Source of the DNA: Symsagittifera roscoffensis
Lineage: Eukaryota; Xenacoelomorpha; Acoela; Convolutidae
Assembly: GCF_963678635.1 (NCBI RefSeq)
Contig: NC_087062.1
Coordinates: 58,296,129 to 58,360,128, forward strand
DNA: 64,000 bases
Direction: 5' to 3'
The notes beneath the pieces were generated by a model. It was not told the DNA's origin. It saw nothing but the letters and a program-made list of their open reading frames with translations, and did not search any database. Each line of letters begins with the position of its first letter. Position 1 is the stretch's first letter. Below, one piece after another: positions 52,101-61,290 of the stretch. Both the position numbers and the translations under genes were made by a program.

Positions 52101-53212
52101 CAGTAACCGGCTATCCTTGTTTTAATTGCTTCTACATGCTTTAAACAAGACTGGAATAAAACACAAAAAGAAAAAGAAAAAAAAACACAAATACTCTAAC
52201 TTTTTTCTTTCGAATTGCGAATGAAAGTGTTTTGAATTGCTAAATCATTCAACCCATGCCGAAGATTTTTTGTGGTACCTGATTTGCGGTGAAAAAAAAA
52301 CAAATAATGTTTTCCCTCGACTCTCAGTCGTCGTAACAAACTTCTTTAATCAGTCGTCAAACTCAGTCGTCTTTAATCACTTTTAACAGCAAAACATGCA
52401 CCCCACTCATTGTAGGTTTCCAATTCAAGAACAAAATAAGAAATATACCTAAATACTAACGCAATAAGTTCATCAGTCAAGAGGTTACCGTTGAAAAGCT
52501 ACAGCTCAATGCTCGACAAAAAAGAATCAATCATTTTCTGACTAAATTTACCAGAGTAAAATAAAAAAGTTCAGCATAAATAAGTTATAGTAAGCGGCTT
52601 AAATCAGGCACAAAAAAGCCTATGTAATCCTTTTTTTACTTGAAATTAGACGAAAAATCAAAAGTTTCAAACCGGTTTTCTCTACACTGGGAAAGTTTCT
52701 AGGAACAATTTTATTGTGGTTCGAATCACGACTGAAAGGGCTTATGATGATTATTTGTGGTACCTGATTTTGCGTGGAAAACAAAAACAAAAGTAGAACA
52801 AGGGTAGCAAGTATCACAGAATGTTCCGACCATATTCTTAAAAAACACAAGTTTTTTCAAAATATTGTTGTTTCTTATTCGGCGTTGAGTGATAAAAAAA
52901 CTGAACAAACAATTACGGATTAGGTATGATCGACAACCAAGCTAAATTAAGCAAAATGAAGATAGTTTTTGTAGAAAAACAAAAAATTATAAGAAAAACA
53001 TTGTTTTTTTTTCAAGTTTTTTGCAGTTTTTTGAACTTTTGAAAACTACAAGCAAATTTTTCTTTCAAATAGCGTAAATTTTTTCTGCGTTGTATGAGAA
53101 AACGATCTGAAGTTAAAATAAAAATTAGGCATTATCGACAGTCATAATAATAAAAGCAATTTGGATAACGGAAAAACAAAAAAAAAATCAAACAAACTTT
53201 AGACAATCCAAA
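49156..53212. other. A+T-rich noncoding DNA with scattered diverged repeats
   Basis: No coding frame with a recognisable motif. Related fragments recur: TGCACAGCAACCGGCTGTCC near 50451 and a variant near 52095; TTGTGGTACCTGATTTGC near 52269 and a variant near 52755; and an inverted pair around GTCGGAACATTCTGT (52076 and, reversed, about 52813-52827). These look like remnants of old transposons or MITEs. Confidence 0.5.
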
Positions 53213-53668
53213 ATTTTGCCAAAATTACGCAGTCGATCACTGACTTAATTAGATCAAAGTGAGCCTCTTGCGACATTGACACTCTGGCACTTATACAATG
53301 TTTTGGAGAATATACCCTTCTTAAAGTTTGTTGGGCTACGCAAGGGGCTCACTTTGATATCATTATGTCTGTGATCCACTGGTATTTTTGGCGTAGTTTT
53401 TGATTACTTAAGAAAAACCAAAATGGCCCATTTTTGGGGTAAAATTTTGGGCCCGAATTTGCAAAACAATTTACACCATATTAATTCTGCTAAAATTTTA
53501 AGCAAGTTTTGTCTTCACAAACTTTCACCTAAACTCCACCCAATTTGAGAAAAACGCGTTTTAAATTTCAAGTTTAGCTCGTTTTGTCCGGTTAATTTAA
53601 ATCAGCACTATATTACCGCATCTTCTTTAAGTTATCGACTGCCAGGTCGACTGCGTAATTTTAGCGTA
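53213..53668. repeat. Inverted-repeat (MITE-like) sequence
   Basis: AAAATTACGCAGTCGA near 53220 reappears reversed as TCGACTGCGTAATTTT near 53648, about 430 bases away. Inside lies a second inverted pair: ATCAAAGTGAGCCTCTTGCG at 53253-53272 and its complement with one mismatch at 53339-53358. The nested palindromes suggest a foldback or MITE-type element. No transposase is present. The ends and any target duplication are not resolved. Confidence 0.5.
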
Positions 53669-53838
53669 ACTTTGATTGGCTAAAAAGTCAAAAATGATCG
53701 TTGGGTAGATCTTGAATTGGGGTCAAAAATGATTGCCAGTCAAGTAGATCTTAAGATGAAATATTTTTTCCCAATTTTGCAAAATAAATCTGCACCGTAT
53801 TCTATTGAGAAATTAAGCATCTTCAATCTGTATGTTCG
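53441..53838. repeat. Repeat unit pair that flanks and was split by element 3
   Basis: The block 53450-53610 (TTTGCAAAACAATTTACACC through GAGAAAAACGCGTTTTAAATT) is matched by a second diverged copy that starts near 53770 (TTTTGCAAAATAAATCTGCACC) and continues after element 3 at about 60440-60530 (GAGAAAAACGCGTTTTAAATT). Element 3 therefore landed within the second copy. Confidence 0.7.
53834..53838. repeat. Target site duplication GTTCG (left)
   Basis: GTTCG immediately precedes the 5' LTR, and the same five bases follow the 3' LTR at 60435-60439. Five bases is the usual length for Ty3/gypsy integrase. Confidence 0.92.
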
Positions 53839-54073
53839 TGTTGTGATTTGTTTTTAGTATGTCATAATGACCTTCGGTATTTTAATTAATACCAGTTTAG
53901 TTACGACCATTGGTCGAGATCAACGCAAGTCAGTTGTCCTTTTTAACGTTCTTAATTCAACTACTTCCTTTTATTCTCTTTTATCTATTAAGCTTATGTA
54001 CATTTAGTGTACATACTGAACATACCATTTTAATAGGTTATTCATAGATTCATAGTATTACAATACTTTATTA
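53839..54073 (+). repeat. Element 3 5' LTR
   Basis: 235 bp, starting TGTTGTGATT and ending CTTTATTA, identical by eye to 60200-60434. It contains the palindromic pair TGTACATTTAGTGTACA. Its last base is the A of the gag-pol ATG. Confidence 0.93.
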
Positions 54074-57000
54074 TGGCGCAGTCAAATGATTCGAACGTGC
54101 GTGGAATTCCACCTTTTTGGCCTAATCACACCCTAGAACCACCACATGCCATCGCATTTCAATTGGCGATCATCGCGAAAGAAAATCTGGATTTGGAAAG
54201 CCTACATGGACCCGAAATACCGGAGACGCAAATTCCAATTTTAGAACAGGCGACAAGCAGTGAGTCGGACGCGGAAAAAGCCAACAGAGAGAATAGGAAC
54301 AAAAGCACAATGAAACAGTACGAATCCGCAGAAGAGAAACGAATCAATGAAGAGAAAAGAAAATTCAACGGAATGAGAAGAACGGAGGCGGACAAGAAAC
54401 TGCGATCAATCTTATTTTTAGCGCTTGGTAGCGAAGGAAAAAGAGTTTTTACCCAAAAGAACCCGAGAGTCAAGATTTTAGCAATATCGTTCTCTGAGTT
54501 CTGGACACTACTTGACGCAGCATTTAACAAACCGCCCAATACTACGTTCGAGAGATATAAATTACTGAATCGAAAGCAAAAAGATCGTGAATCTTACGAA
54601 CAATTTTGGGGAGCATTGACGGACCTAGCTAGCACGTGCAATATAAAGGAGACAGACGAAGCAGAGTGGATAAGGGATATCTTCATTTGCAATATGAAGA
54701 ACACAGACACCCAGAGGAAGCTACTTTCAGCTACCATAAGCCCGTCGGAAGCTCTTAACCAAGCACTAATCGATGAAAAGGGATATTTTAACCACCAGAA
54801 ATTGACAAATATGTCGCGGTCATCGACCAACGGGACAACTTTTAAATCTTTTAGTAACCACAATCATATCAAAAAGGAACCAAGCTTAAACATCGAAAGG
54901 AGTAACTTGTGCATGAAATGCGGAAATACATTTACAAAAGGGCACTTAAATGTTTGCCCAGCGAAGGACATAATCTGTAAAAACTGTAATTTTAAAGGAC
55001 ACTTCGCTAAATTATGTAAATCACGCAACAAGAGACCAACTGTAAATAATGTATCAAATAATTTCGTAAATACTGAGAATTGTACATACACACCTCTGGA
55101 AAATTCGAATATGGAAGAAAGAGAATCATGCGATGTGATAAATGCATGGAATGAGTACGGACAGAGTGACGATGACGACTTCTCGGTGTTGAGTGTCAGA
55201 ACTATTTACGACAATAATGGTCTTGAAACAAAGAAACTCCTGAACCTAGGAATCGGCTGGGATTCGATTGTAAATATGAACATACCGGTAGATTCAGCAA
55301 GCCCGGTGAGCTTTTTAAAACAGAATGTCCTACACGAAATTAAACTAAGATACCCAAACCTCAAGATACACCCAGTGGAGAAAAGAATAAAAGAACTATA
55401 CTGCGGATTCACGAACGATACGATCAATATATTGGGAAAAATAATTGTCAGAACACAGTCCAATGGGTGGATCAGCGACGAAACACCTTTCTTCATAACC
55501 GGCGGACACGAACGTAATATACTGGGAAACGACAACTTACCCAAACTGGGCATAGAAATTTCGCAGAGGAAATGTCCCCAACCAATCTGTATGGTCAATC
55601 AACCTACACCCAAGAGTGAGTACAAAAACTTACCCTCATTTTCAGACAACATTTTTAACGAGTTTAAGAACCTATTTACTAGAGTGGGAAAAAAACCCAA
55701 CGATCGGAAGGTAACCCATTTTCATACACCTTTTAAACCAATACAGTCTAAAGGGAGAAGAGTACCACTCCACCTACTCGCGGCAGTGAACGAAGAGTTA
55801 AGAAGAATGGAAAAAGAAGGGCACATAATAAAATTAGAGAAATGCGACGAAGATTGTTTCATCAGTCCAATTGTAATCACTCGGAAAAAGGACTCGTCAA
55901 TAAAATTGGCACTAGATTCAAAGCTTTTAAACGATCAAATTTTTAAAAATAAGTATCAAATGCCGAATATCCACGAACTGATTGACAATGTGGCACTACA
56001 AATCTCAGAAAAACCCAATGGGCGAGTGTGGTTCAGTAACTTAGATCTTAAAAACGCATATAGCCAACTTCAACTGTGCAACCAAACAAGTAAACAGTGC
56101 AATTTTAGTATAGTAGGCGGCGAAACGACAGGAACGTACCGGTTTCTAACGGGATTTTACGGATTAGGAGACATGCCCAAAGAATTCCAACGGGTCATGG
56201 ACTCAATGTTGAAAAACATCCCGTTTACAAATTGTTACATAGATGACATCCTGGTAGCCTCGCGCGGATCATTGGAAGAACACAAATCAATAGTGTACAA
56301 AATTTTATCTATCTTAGACAAGAACAACATGGCAGTGAAATGGGGGAAATGCGCATTTTTTAAATCGGACATCGAATGGCTTGGCTTCAAGATCTCAGGC
56401 AACGGACTACGACCGTTGGTCGGTAAAGCCGACGCAATAAAAAATTTGCCAATCCCGAAGAACATTTCTGAACTTCGCTCATTTTTCGGCTCAATAAATC
56501 AATACGTAAAATTAGTCCCTAACTTATCTACGCTAAGCTCTCCTCTTCGACCTCTCCTAAACAAAAAATCACTATACAAATGGGATACAAGTCATTCATT
56601 AGCGTTTGAGAAGTTAAAAACGGAAATTGTAAATATTGCAGAAAATAGTCATTTTGATATAAAACAGAAGACAAGACTAAAAACAGACGCCTCACATAGT
56701 GGACTAGGGGCAACCTTAGAACAATTACAGGACGACCAGTGGAAAACAATCGCGTTCGCATCAAGATTTTTAAACACCCATGAAATGAAATATTCTACCA
56801 ACGAATTGGAATTGCTGGGAGTAGTATGGGCCGCAGAACATTTCAGAAATTACCTGTACGGAACAGAATTCCAAATAGTAACTGATCACAAAGCGTTACT
56901 ATCAGCACTTTCGGCAAATCATGGCAATAAAACGATGCACAGCCGATTGACCCGCTGGGTAAACAGACTCTTACCTTTTAATTTTAAAATTTCACATATA

Positions 57001-59868
57001 CCAGGAAAGGACATGGGCTTTACGGATCTTTTATCTAGACTCCCTTCGGGCAAAGCCCTCCCAATTTCACATTATGACGACGAATTTGTAGTCGCTTCAA
57101 TCGACAGAATTCAGAACATCTTATCGACGAATAAAGATTGTAAATTACTTACTGTAAATTCTGTAGTTAGACCAGCGGTCGCTGTAAATACTAATTCACG
57201 AGTTAATACATTCCCATCGGGAAATGAAAATTCAAGCGACGTGATTGGTCAATACCAATTGAATAGCTCTTTAGCGCTACTCAAGCTCAAGATTATTGCT
57301 GCTATCATATCTTGTATCGCTCAGTCGATAAAAATTTGCCACAAAAACCATTCTCGGACAGAAAATCGTTCTACAACCTGCCAACCAATCGATAATTCCA
57401 AATTTAATTTTAAAAGTATTACCTTTTCGGACAAAGTCCTTTTACATTTTCTACTTTTAAATAGACACTTTATACCAATCAACAAAAGAAAACAAGAATT
57501 CCCAATGGACAAAGTGAACGAACCTCTTCTGATCATCCCAGAAGAACACAATATTGCCCTCAAATTCAGAGACGACAGACTCTCATCCGACCACGCAGAT
57601 CTTTTGAGAAGATATAAGGCTGATCTGAATTTACCGAATTCTCCAATTCGTCCAGAAAATCATTGTTCGAAGAAATTGCTCCAGATCATGAGTAGACAAG
57701 ACAAGGTGTTGTGGGATCTGATAGAGACGATAAAGAGGAATCGACCGATGGGCATACACGGGGCTTACATGAAGAATTACGCCAAAGATTTACACGTGAA
57801 AGACGAGCTACTCTTCTTAGATAACAAACTAGTCGTCCCAGCTACCATCAGGGGAAGTTTCAATTCAATGTTACACGAGACTCACCCAGGACAGTTTGGA
57901 ATGAAATCTCTCGCCGAATATTTATGGTGGCCTCATATTTACCGAGAAATCTATCATCACGGGAGAACATGTACTCAATGTTTAAAAGCGGGTAAGAACA
58001 TTAAAGTGATACTAGGCACCCACAATATTTCGAAACTCCCGACGTTGACATTCGCGAATGAAGAAATTAATTTGGATTTTGCGGGACCGTTGGATGCTAG
58101 TTGGGGCAACAACAAATACATTCTGCTTTGTATCGACCGGTACACTAAGTTTCCTTCGGCCAAGATTGTCAATAACACTTCCTCAAGAAACGTAATTTCA
58201 TTTCTAAACGATTATTGTCATCTTCACGGTTTCCCGAAAAAAATTAGAATCGACCATGGGTCGTGCTTTCTCTCACAGGATTTCAAAAACTTTTGCAATA
58301 AATTTAACATAGAAATCATTTACTGCACTGTCGGGGACCACAGATCCAACGGGCTAGTGGAAAGACTAGTATATACAATTAAATCGAAATTACTGGCGAT
58401 GTCTTTTGAAGTACCGAAACCCTCGTTAAACGATTCGATCGAGAAAATCATATGGAACCTGAGAATCTCAAAAAAAACGGCGATCGGATGTACTCCGTTC
58501 GAAAAACATTTTAACAGAGTAGCAAACACTAGGTGGAAAAATCTGATGTCCAATATTGACCATTTAGATAAAGGAAAGACTATATTGTCCAAGGAGCGGG
58601 CTTCTAACTGGGAACTACACGACGGGGCAGAAGATGGCTACTTGGACGAGGAACAGGACAGCACGTCGGACCCAGAAGAAAACTTACCGCTAGCCAGGAC
58701 GATCAGCCAAAACATCACTCAGGACGAATGTACACGAACTTCAGACCCAATGGGAAAAAGAAAAGCAGTAACGGGAGGTAATTTATATAGAAGGGCGTCT
58801 AACAGGAAAAACAGGGACCCTTATTTTAAATTGGTTAAGAAGGATATTATCGACTCGTCAGAACATACAGTTACCCTTGACAACGGACACGTTTTACTTA
58901 AATCGGATCTGGCTATAAGAGGAAAAATACTCCCAGGGCCCAAAAAGATAATAGTGAATCAGACACCCACCGGGCATAACACTCATATTCATTCGAGTTT
59001 AGCGGGGAAAAGGAAACTCTCACCACCGAAGAAAGCTGGATCGACAAAAGCTGGCCACTCGAGACAAGATACCCCGAGAACAGAAACTATCAGACTAGGG
59101 ACCAGCACACTGATCGCGAGTTCGAACACTCAAGAGTCTCCAATACCTTCTTCAGGTTCTTCTTCCTTAAATTTAGATTCGTGGGACGGGATAATCGAGG
59201 ATTACTTTGACGATGTGACCAATAATAACGTACCTAAAAACCCTCATTCCGAGTCTAACCAGAACCTAAGTATTACAGGTCATGTAGAATCCCCACTATT
59301 GAGTTTGGAAGGGACAGCGAGCAACGACACACGGGAGATTGTGGTCATACACGACGAGAATATGAGTGAAGGATCTCAGGGCAATCCGATCATGATAGAC
59401 ACTACTCCGGATCAGACGATAAGTGAGACCCCGAAAACCCGAAATTCCAGACCACGCAGAAATGTGGGACCCCCTCAGTTTTACGGTAGTCGGAGATTTA
59501 TAGACGCGGTGCAAGAGAAAGACGAATTAGCGATGCCAACGACTGTATTCGCTCAGACTCAGGAATCTCCAATCTTTTTGTTAAACTCACCTTCCGAACT
59601 ATTGACTCCATTAGCTGAGGCGCCCCCCAGACAGATGCTAGTTGCAGAAACCACCTTATCATGGTCCTCAAGGAATTCCCTTCCGATGGGCAGAACTACA
59701 GGTTCAACCACGATGACCCAACTCCTCGAGAATTCTTCGAATTCAACCACAGCCTACTCGACATCTAAGGACCATTCTTTAGAGACGGATAACTTGAGTG
59801 AGATCTCTTCGACCATAGATCCAGAAGTAAGAGCAAAATTGGATGAATTTGAGGACCAATGCTTGTAA
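54073..59868 (+). CDS. gag-pol: Gag-Pol polyprotein, element 3
   Basis: 1931 codons in a single frame. Gag: residues 1-330, with an atypical Cys/His finger at 280-296 and a canonical CCHC knuckle at 302-315 (C-X2-C-X4-H-X4-C). Protease: active site D407-S-A-S instead of the usual D-T/S-G-A, with ILGNDNLPKLGI further on. RT: Asp 658 in LDLKNAYSQL and Y722-I-D-D. RNase H: D872 (TDASHSGLGA), E911 or E913, D938 (TDHKALL). Integrase: H1268/H1271 with C1300-X2-C1303, then D1335, D1394 and E1430 (35 residues between the last two). The final 400 residues are Ser/Thr-rich and acidic, without known motifs. A single frame means Gag and Pol are made in equal amounts unless processed or spliced differently. 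Confidence 0.96.
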   Translation: MAQSNDSNVRGIPPFWPNHTLEPPHAIAFQLAIIAKENLDLESLHGPEIPETQIPILEQATSSESDAEKANRENRNKSTMKQYESAEEKRINEEKRKFNGMRRTEADKKLRSILFLALGSEGKRVFTQKNPRVKILAISFSEFWTLLDAAFNKPPNTTFERYKLLNRKQKDRESYEQFWGALTDLASTCNIKETDEAEWIRDIFICNMKNTDTQRKLLSATISPSEALNQALIDEKGYFNHQKLTNMSRSSTNGTTFKSFSNHNHIKKEPSLNIERSNLCMKCGNTFTKGHLNVCPAKDIICKNCNFKGHFAKLCKSRNKRPTVNNVSNNFVNTENCTYTPLENSNMEERESCDVINAWNEYGQSDDDDFSVLSVRTIYDNNGLETKKLLNLGIGWDSIVNMNIPVDSASPVSFLKQNVLHEIKLRYPNLKIHPVEKRIKELYCGFTNDTINILGKIIVRTQSNGWISDETPFFITGGHERNILGNDNLPKLGIEISQRKCPQPICMVNQPTPKSEYKNLPSFSDNIFNEFKNLFTRVGKKPNDRKVTHFHTPFKPIQSKGRRVPLHLLAAVNEELRRMEKEGHIIKLEKCDEDCFISPIVITRKKDSSIKLALDSKLLNDQIFKNKYQMPNIHELIDNVALQISEKPNGRVWFSNLDLKNAYSQLQLCNQTSKQCNFSIVGGETTGTYRFLTGFYGLGDMPKEFQRVMDSMLKNIPFTNCYIDDILVASRGSLEEHKSIVYKILSILDKNNMAVKWGKCAFFKSDIEWLGFKISGNGLRPLVGKADAIKNLPIPKNISELRSFFGSINQYVKLVPNLSTLSSPLRPLLNKKSLYKWDTSHSLAFEKLKTEIVNIAENSHFDIKQKTRLKTDASHSGLGATLEQLQDDQWKTIAFASRFLNTHEMKYSTNELELLGVVWAAEHFRNYLYGTEFQIVTDHKALLSALSANHGNKTMHSRLTRWVNRLLPFNFKISHIPGKDMGFTDLLSRLPSGKALPISHYDDEFVVASIDRIQNILSTNKDCKLLTVNSVVRPAVAVNTNSRVNTFPSGNENSSDVIGQYQLNSSLALLKLKIIAAIISCIAQSIKICHKNHSRTENRSTTCQPIDNSKFNFKSITFSDKVLLHFLLLNRHFIPINKRKQEFPMDKVNEPLLIIPEEHNIALKFRDDRLSSDHADLLRRYKADLNLPNSPIRPENHCSKKLLQIMSRQDKVLWDLIETIKRNRPMGIHGAYMKNYAKDLHVKDELLFLDNKLVVPATIRGSFNSMLHETHPGQFGMKSLAEYLWWPHIYREIYHHGRTCTQCLKAGKNIKVILGTHNISKLPTLTFANEEINLDFAGPLDASWGNNKYILLCIDRYTKFPSAKIVNNTSSRNVISFLNDYCHLHGFPKKIRIDHGSCFLSQDFKNFCNKFNIEIIYCTVGDHRSNGLVERLVYTIKSKLLAMSFEVPKPSLNDSIEKIIWNLRISKKTAIGCTPFEKHFNRVANTRWKNLMSNIDHLDKGKTILSKERASNWELHDGAEDGYLDEEQDSTSDPEENLPLARTISQNITQDECTRTSDPMGKRKAVTGGNLYRRASNRKNRDPYFKLVKKDIIDSSEHTVTLDNGHVLLKSDLAIRGKILPGPKKIIVNQTPTGHNTHIHSSLAGKRKLSPPKKAGSTKAGHSRQDTPRTETIRLGTSTLIASSNTQESPIPSSGSSSLNLDSWDGIIEDYFDDVTNNNVPKNPHSESNQNLSITGHVESPLLSLEGTASNDTREIVVIHDENMSEGSQGNPIMIDTTPDQTISETPKTRNSRPRRNVGPPQFYGSRRFIDAVQEKDELAMPTTVFAQTQESPIFLLNSPSELLTPLAEAPPRQMLVAETTLSWSSRNSLPMGRTTGSTTMTQLLENSSNSTTAYSTSKDHSLETDNLSEISSTIDPEVRAKLDEFEDQCL
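54074..54083 (+). promoter_or_regulatory. Element 3 primer binding site (tRNA-Ser-like)
   Basis: TGGCGCAGTC follows the LTR with no gap. It is the complement of GACTGCGCCA, the 3' end I know for serine tRNAs of the GCAGTC acceptor type. The site overlaps the start codon: the T and G of ATG are its first bases. Confidence 0.72.
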
Positions 59869-60199
59869 TCGACATATCAACTCAAACTTTTCAAAACATT
59901 TCATATTTTCCGTCGGACTTAAAATTTTTTAACCTTATCTGTAGATACAATTGTACATGTTAATGTACACGTTGTGGATTAGTTTTCGATAGTTAGTTAC
60001 CATACTCTGTAAAAATTTGTAATTCTGTATAGACACCCTGTACATTTGTACATTCTCTTTCAATTGTGGATTTTGTTTTACCGCTGTATATTTACCCTCT
60101 GGGCGCAGTTTGTAAAATTCTTCCATTTTCTGAGGGGGAAAAAGGGTGTACATAGAGTTATAGTTAGTTTGCAGTTTTATTTTTTTTCCCGGTGGGAAA
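59869..60199 (+). other. Element 3 3' untranslated region and polypurine tract
   Basis: Noncoding. Two purine runs: GAGGGGGAAAAAGGG near 60132-60146 and GGTGGGAAA, which ends right before the 3' LTR at 60199. The second is the likely plus-strand primer; the first may be a second tract. Confidence 0.65.
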
Positions 60200-60434
60200 T
60201 GTTGTGATTTGTTTTTAGTATGTCATAATGACCTTCGGTATTTTAATTAATACCAGTTTAGTTACGACCATTGGTCGAGATCAACGCAAGTCAGTTGTCC
60301 TTTTTAACGTTCTTAATTCAACTACTTCCTTTTATTCTCTTTTATCTATTAAGCTTATGTACATTTAGTGTACATACTGAACATACCATTTTAATAGGTT
60401 ATTCATAGATTCATAGTATTACAATACTTTATTA
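60200..60434 (+). repeat. Element 3 3' LTR
   Basis: Identical to 53839-54073 over 235 bp, followed by GTTCG at 60435-60439. Confidence 0.93.
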
Positions 60435-60439
60435 GTTCG
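60435..60439. repeat. Target site duplication GTTCG (right)
   Basis: Matches 53834-53838. The flanking repeat continues directly after it (CCTCACCTAAAGTCAATCAAA), matching the diverged unit at about 53524. Confidence 0.92.
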
Positions 60440-61047
60440 TCCTCACCTAAAGTCAATCAAATTTGAGAAAAACGCGTTTTAAATTTTAACTTAAATGCGT
60501 TTTTCCGGATAATTTAACCAGCTTTGGATTCACAATAGAAAAATTGAATGGCTAATGTTTTTTCAAGCAAAAAACAATCTAATTTGAAACCATTGAAGGG
60601 GTTTCATTTAGAAAAAAAACTTCAAAATCTACTAATCAAAATTTTTAAACTACTTTTCCGGGATTTATGGCGCTTTTTTGAATGGAAAAACTCTGTTCAT
60701 ACAAATTTCCGAAATGAAAATTGTATGATGAGCTTTTTTATAAAATTCATTAGGGAAATTTGAAATAGACTTTAATATGTTGAATTTCAGAAAAAAATAA
60801 AAAGGAGGACTGGAAAACAGCCCTTCAACGTTGTCAAAGCGCAATAAACCATGGCATGGTGAATACGTTAGTTTTTGTAAACATAATTTTCTTCATACAA
60901 CACATCGTACCATCATGCGTTTAGCCATAATAAAAAGGAACAGAGCCAATTTTACAATTTTTGAAATAGTGAAAAAAGTGGAGAGCCTGGGAACAACGAC
61001 TTTATTTTAATACCTGCGCCATCTAATTTTGCACATGTTCGTTTTTA
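60440..61047. other. A+T-rich noncoding DNA right of element 3
   Basis: The first 90 bases continue the flanking repeat that element 3 split. A 71-codon frame at 60548 has no motif and A+T-driven composition. Nothing else recognised. Confidence 0.45.
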
Positions 61048-61290
61048 GTGTTTGTTAAGCAACGCGAAATGTTTTCCTTCTCTAACTCAATTAAAGAAAA
61101 AGTGTCTCCCATGAACTTTTCTTTCAAATCCAATCAGACACCCTCGCCTTACTTGTCGAGGAAGTGGAAGAACAAGCAGCCTGCCAAAACAGTCTCTTCT
61201 CCTTTCGAGCCTAAGAAGACTCCTAAGCGAGGGTCCGAAGGATTCAACGCCAACAGCACGGGCAACAGGACAGTTACGTTCTTGAACTGA
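61048..61290 (+). CDS. Possible small protein or terminal exon
   Basis: An 80-codon frame; the second ATG, at 61069, gives 73 codons (MFSFSNSIKEK). It is more G+C-rich than its surroundings and uses nematode-like preferred codons (AAG, TTC, AAC, GCC). The product is basic, Ser/Pro/Lys-rich and probably disordered, with SPFEPKKTPKRGSEGF near the middle. A GTTTTTAG acceptor-like string precedes it near 61042, and an AATAAA polyadenylation signal lies near 61416. It could be a short gene or the last exon of one. No family recognised. Confidence 0.35.
   Translation: MFVKQREMFSFSNSIKEKVSPMNFSFKSNQTPSPYLSRKWKNKQPAKTVSSPFEPKKTPKRGSEGFNANSTGNRTVTFLN

Larger units (their letters stand above)
53839..60434 (+). 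mobile_element. Element 3: intact Ty3/gypsy LTR retrotransposon
   Basis: 6,596 bp with identical 235 bp LTRs, a GTTCG target duplication, a primer site abutting the LTR, one uninterrupted 1931-codon gag-pol frame and a purine-rich run before the 3' LTR. The domain order protease, RT, RNase H, integrase defines Ty3/gypsy. Identical LTRs and an open frame mean a very recent insertion that may still be active. It is not closely related to elements 1 and 2: different LTRs, primer site and protein sequence, with no macro or SGNH module. Confidence 0.95.
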
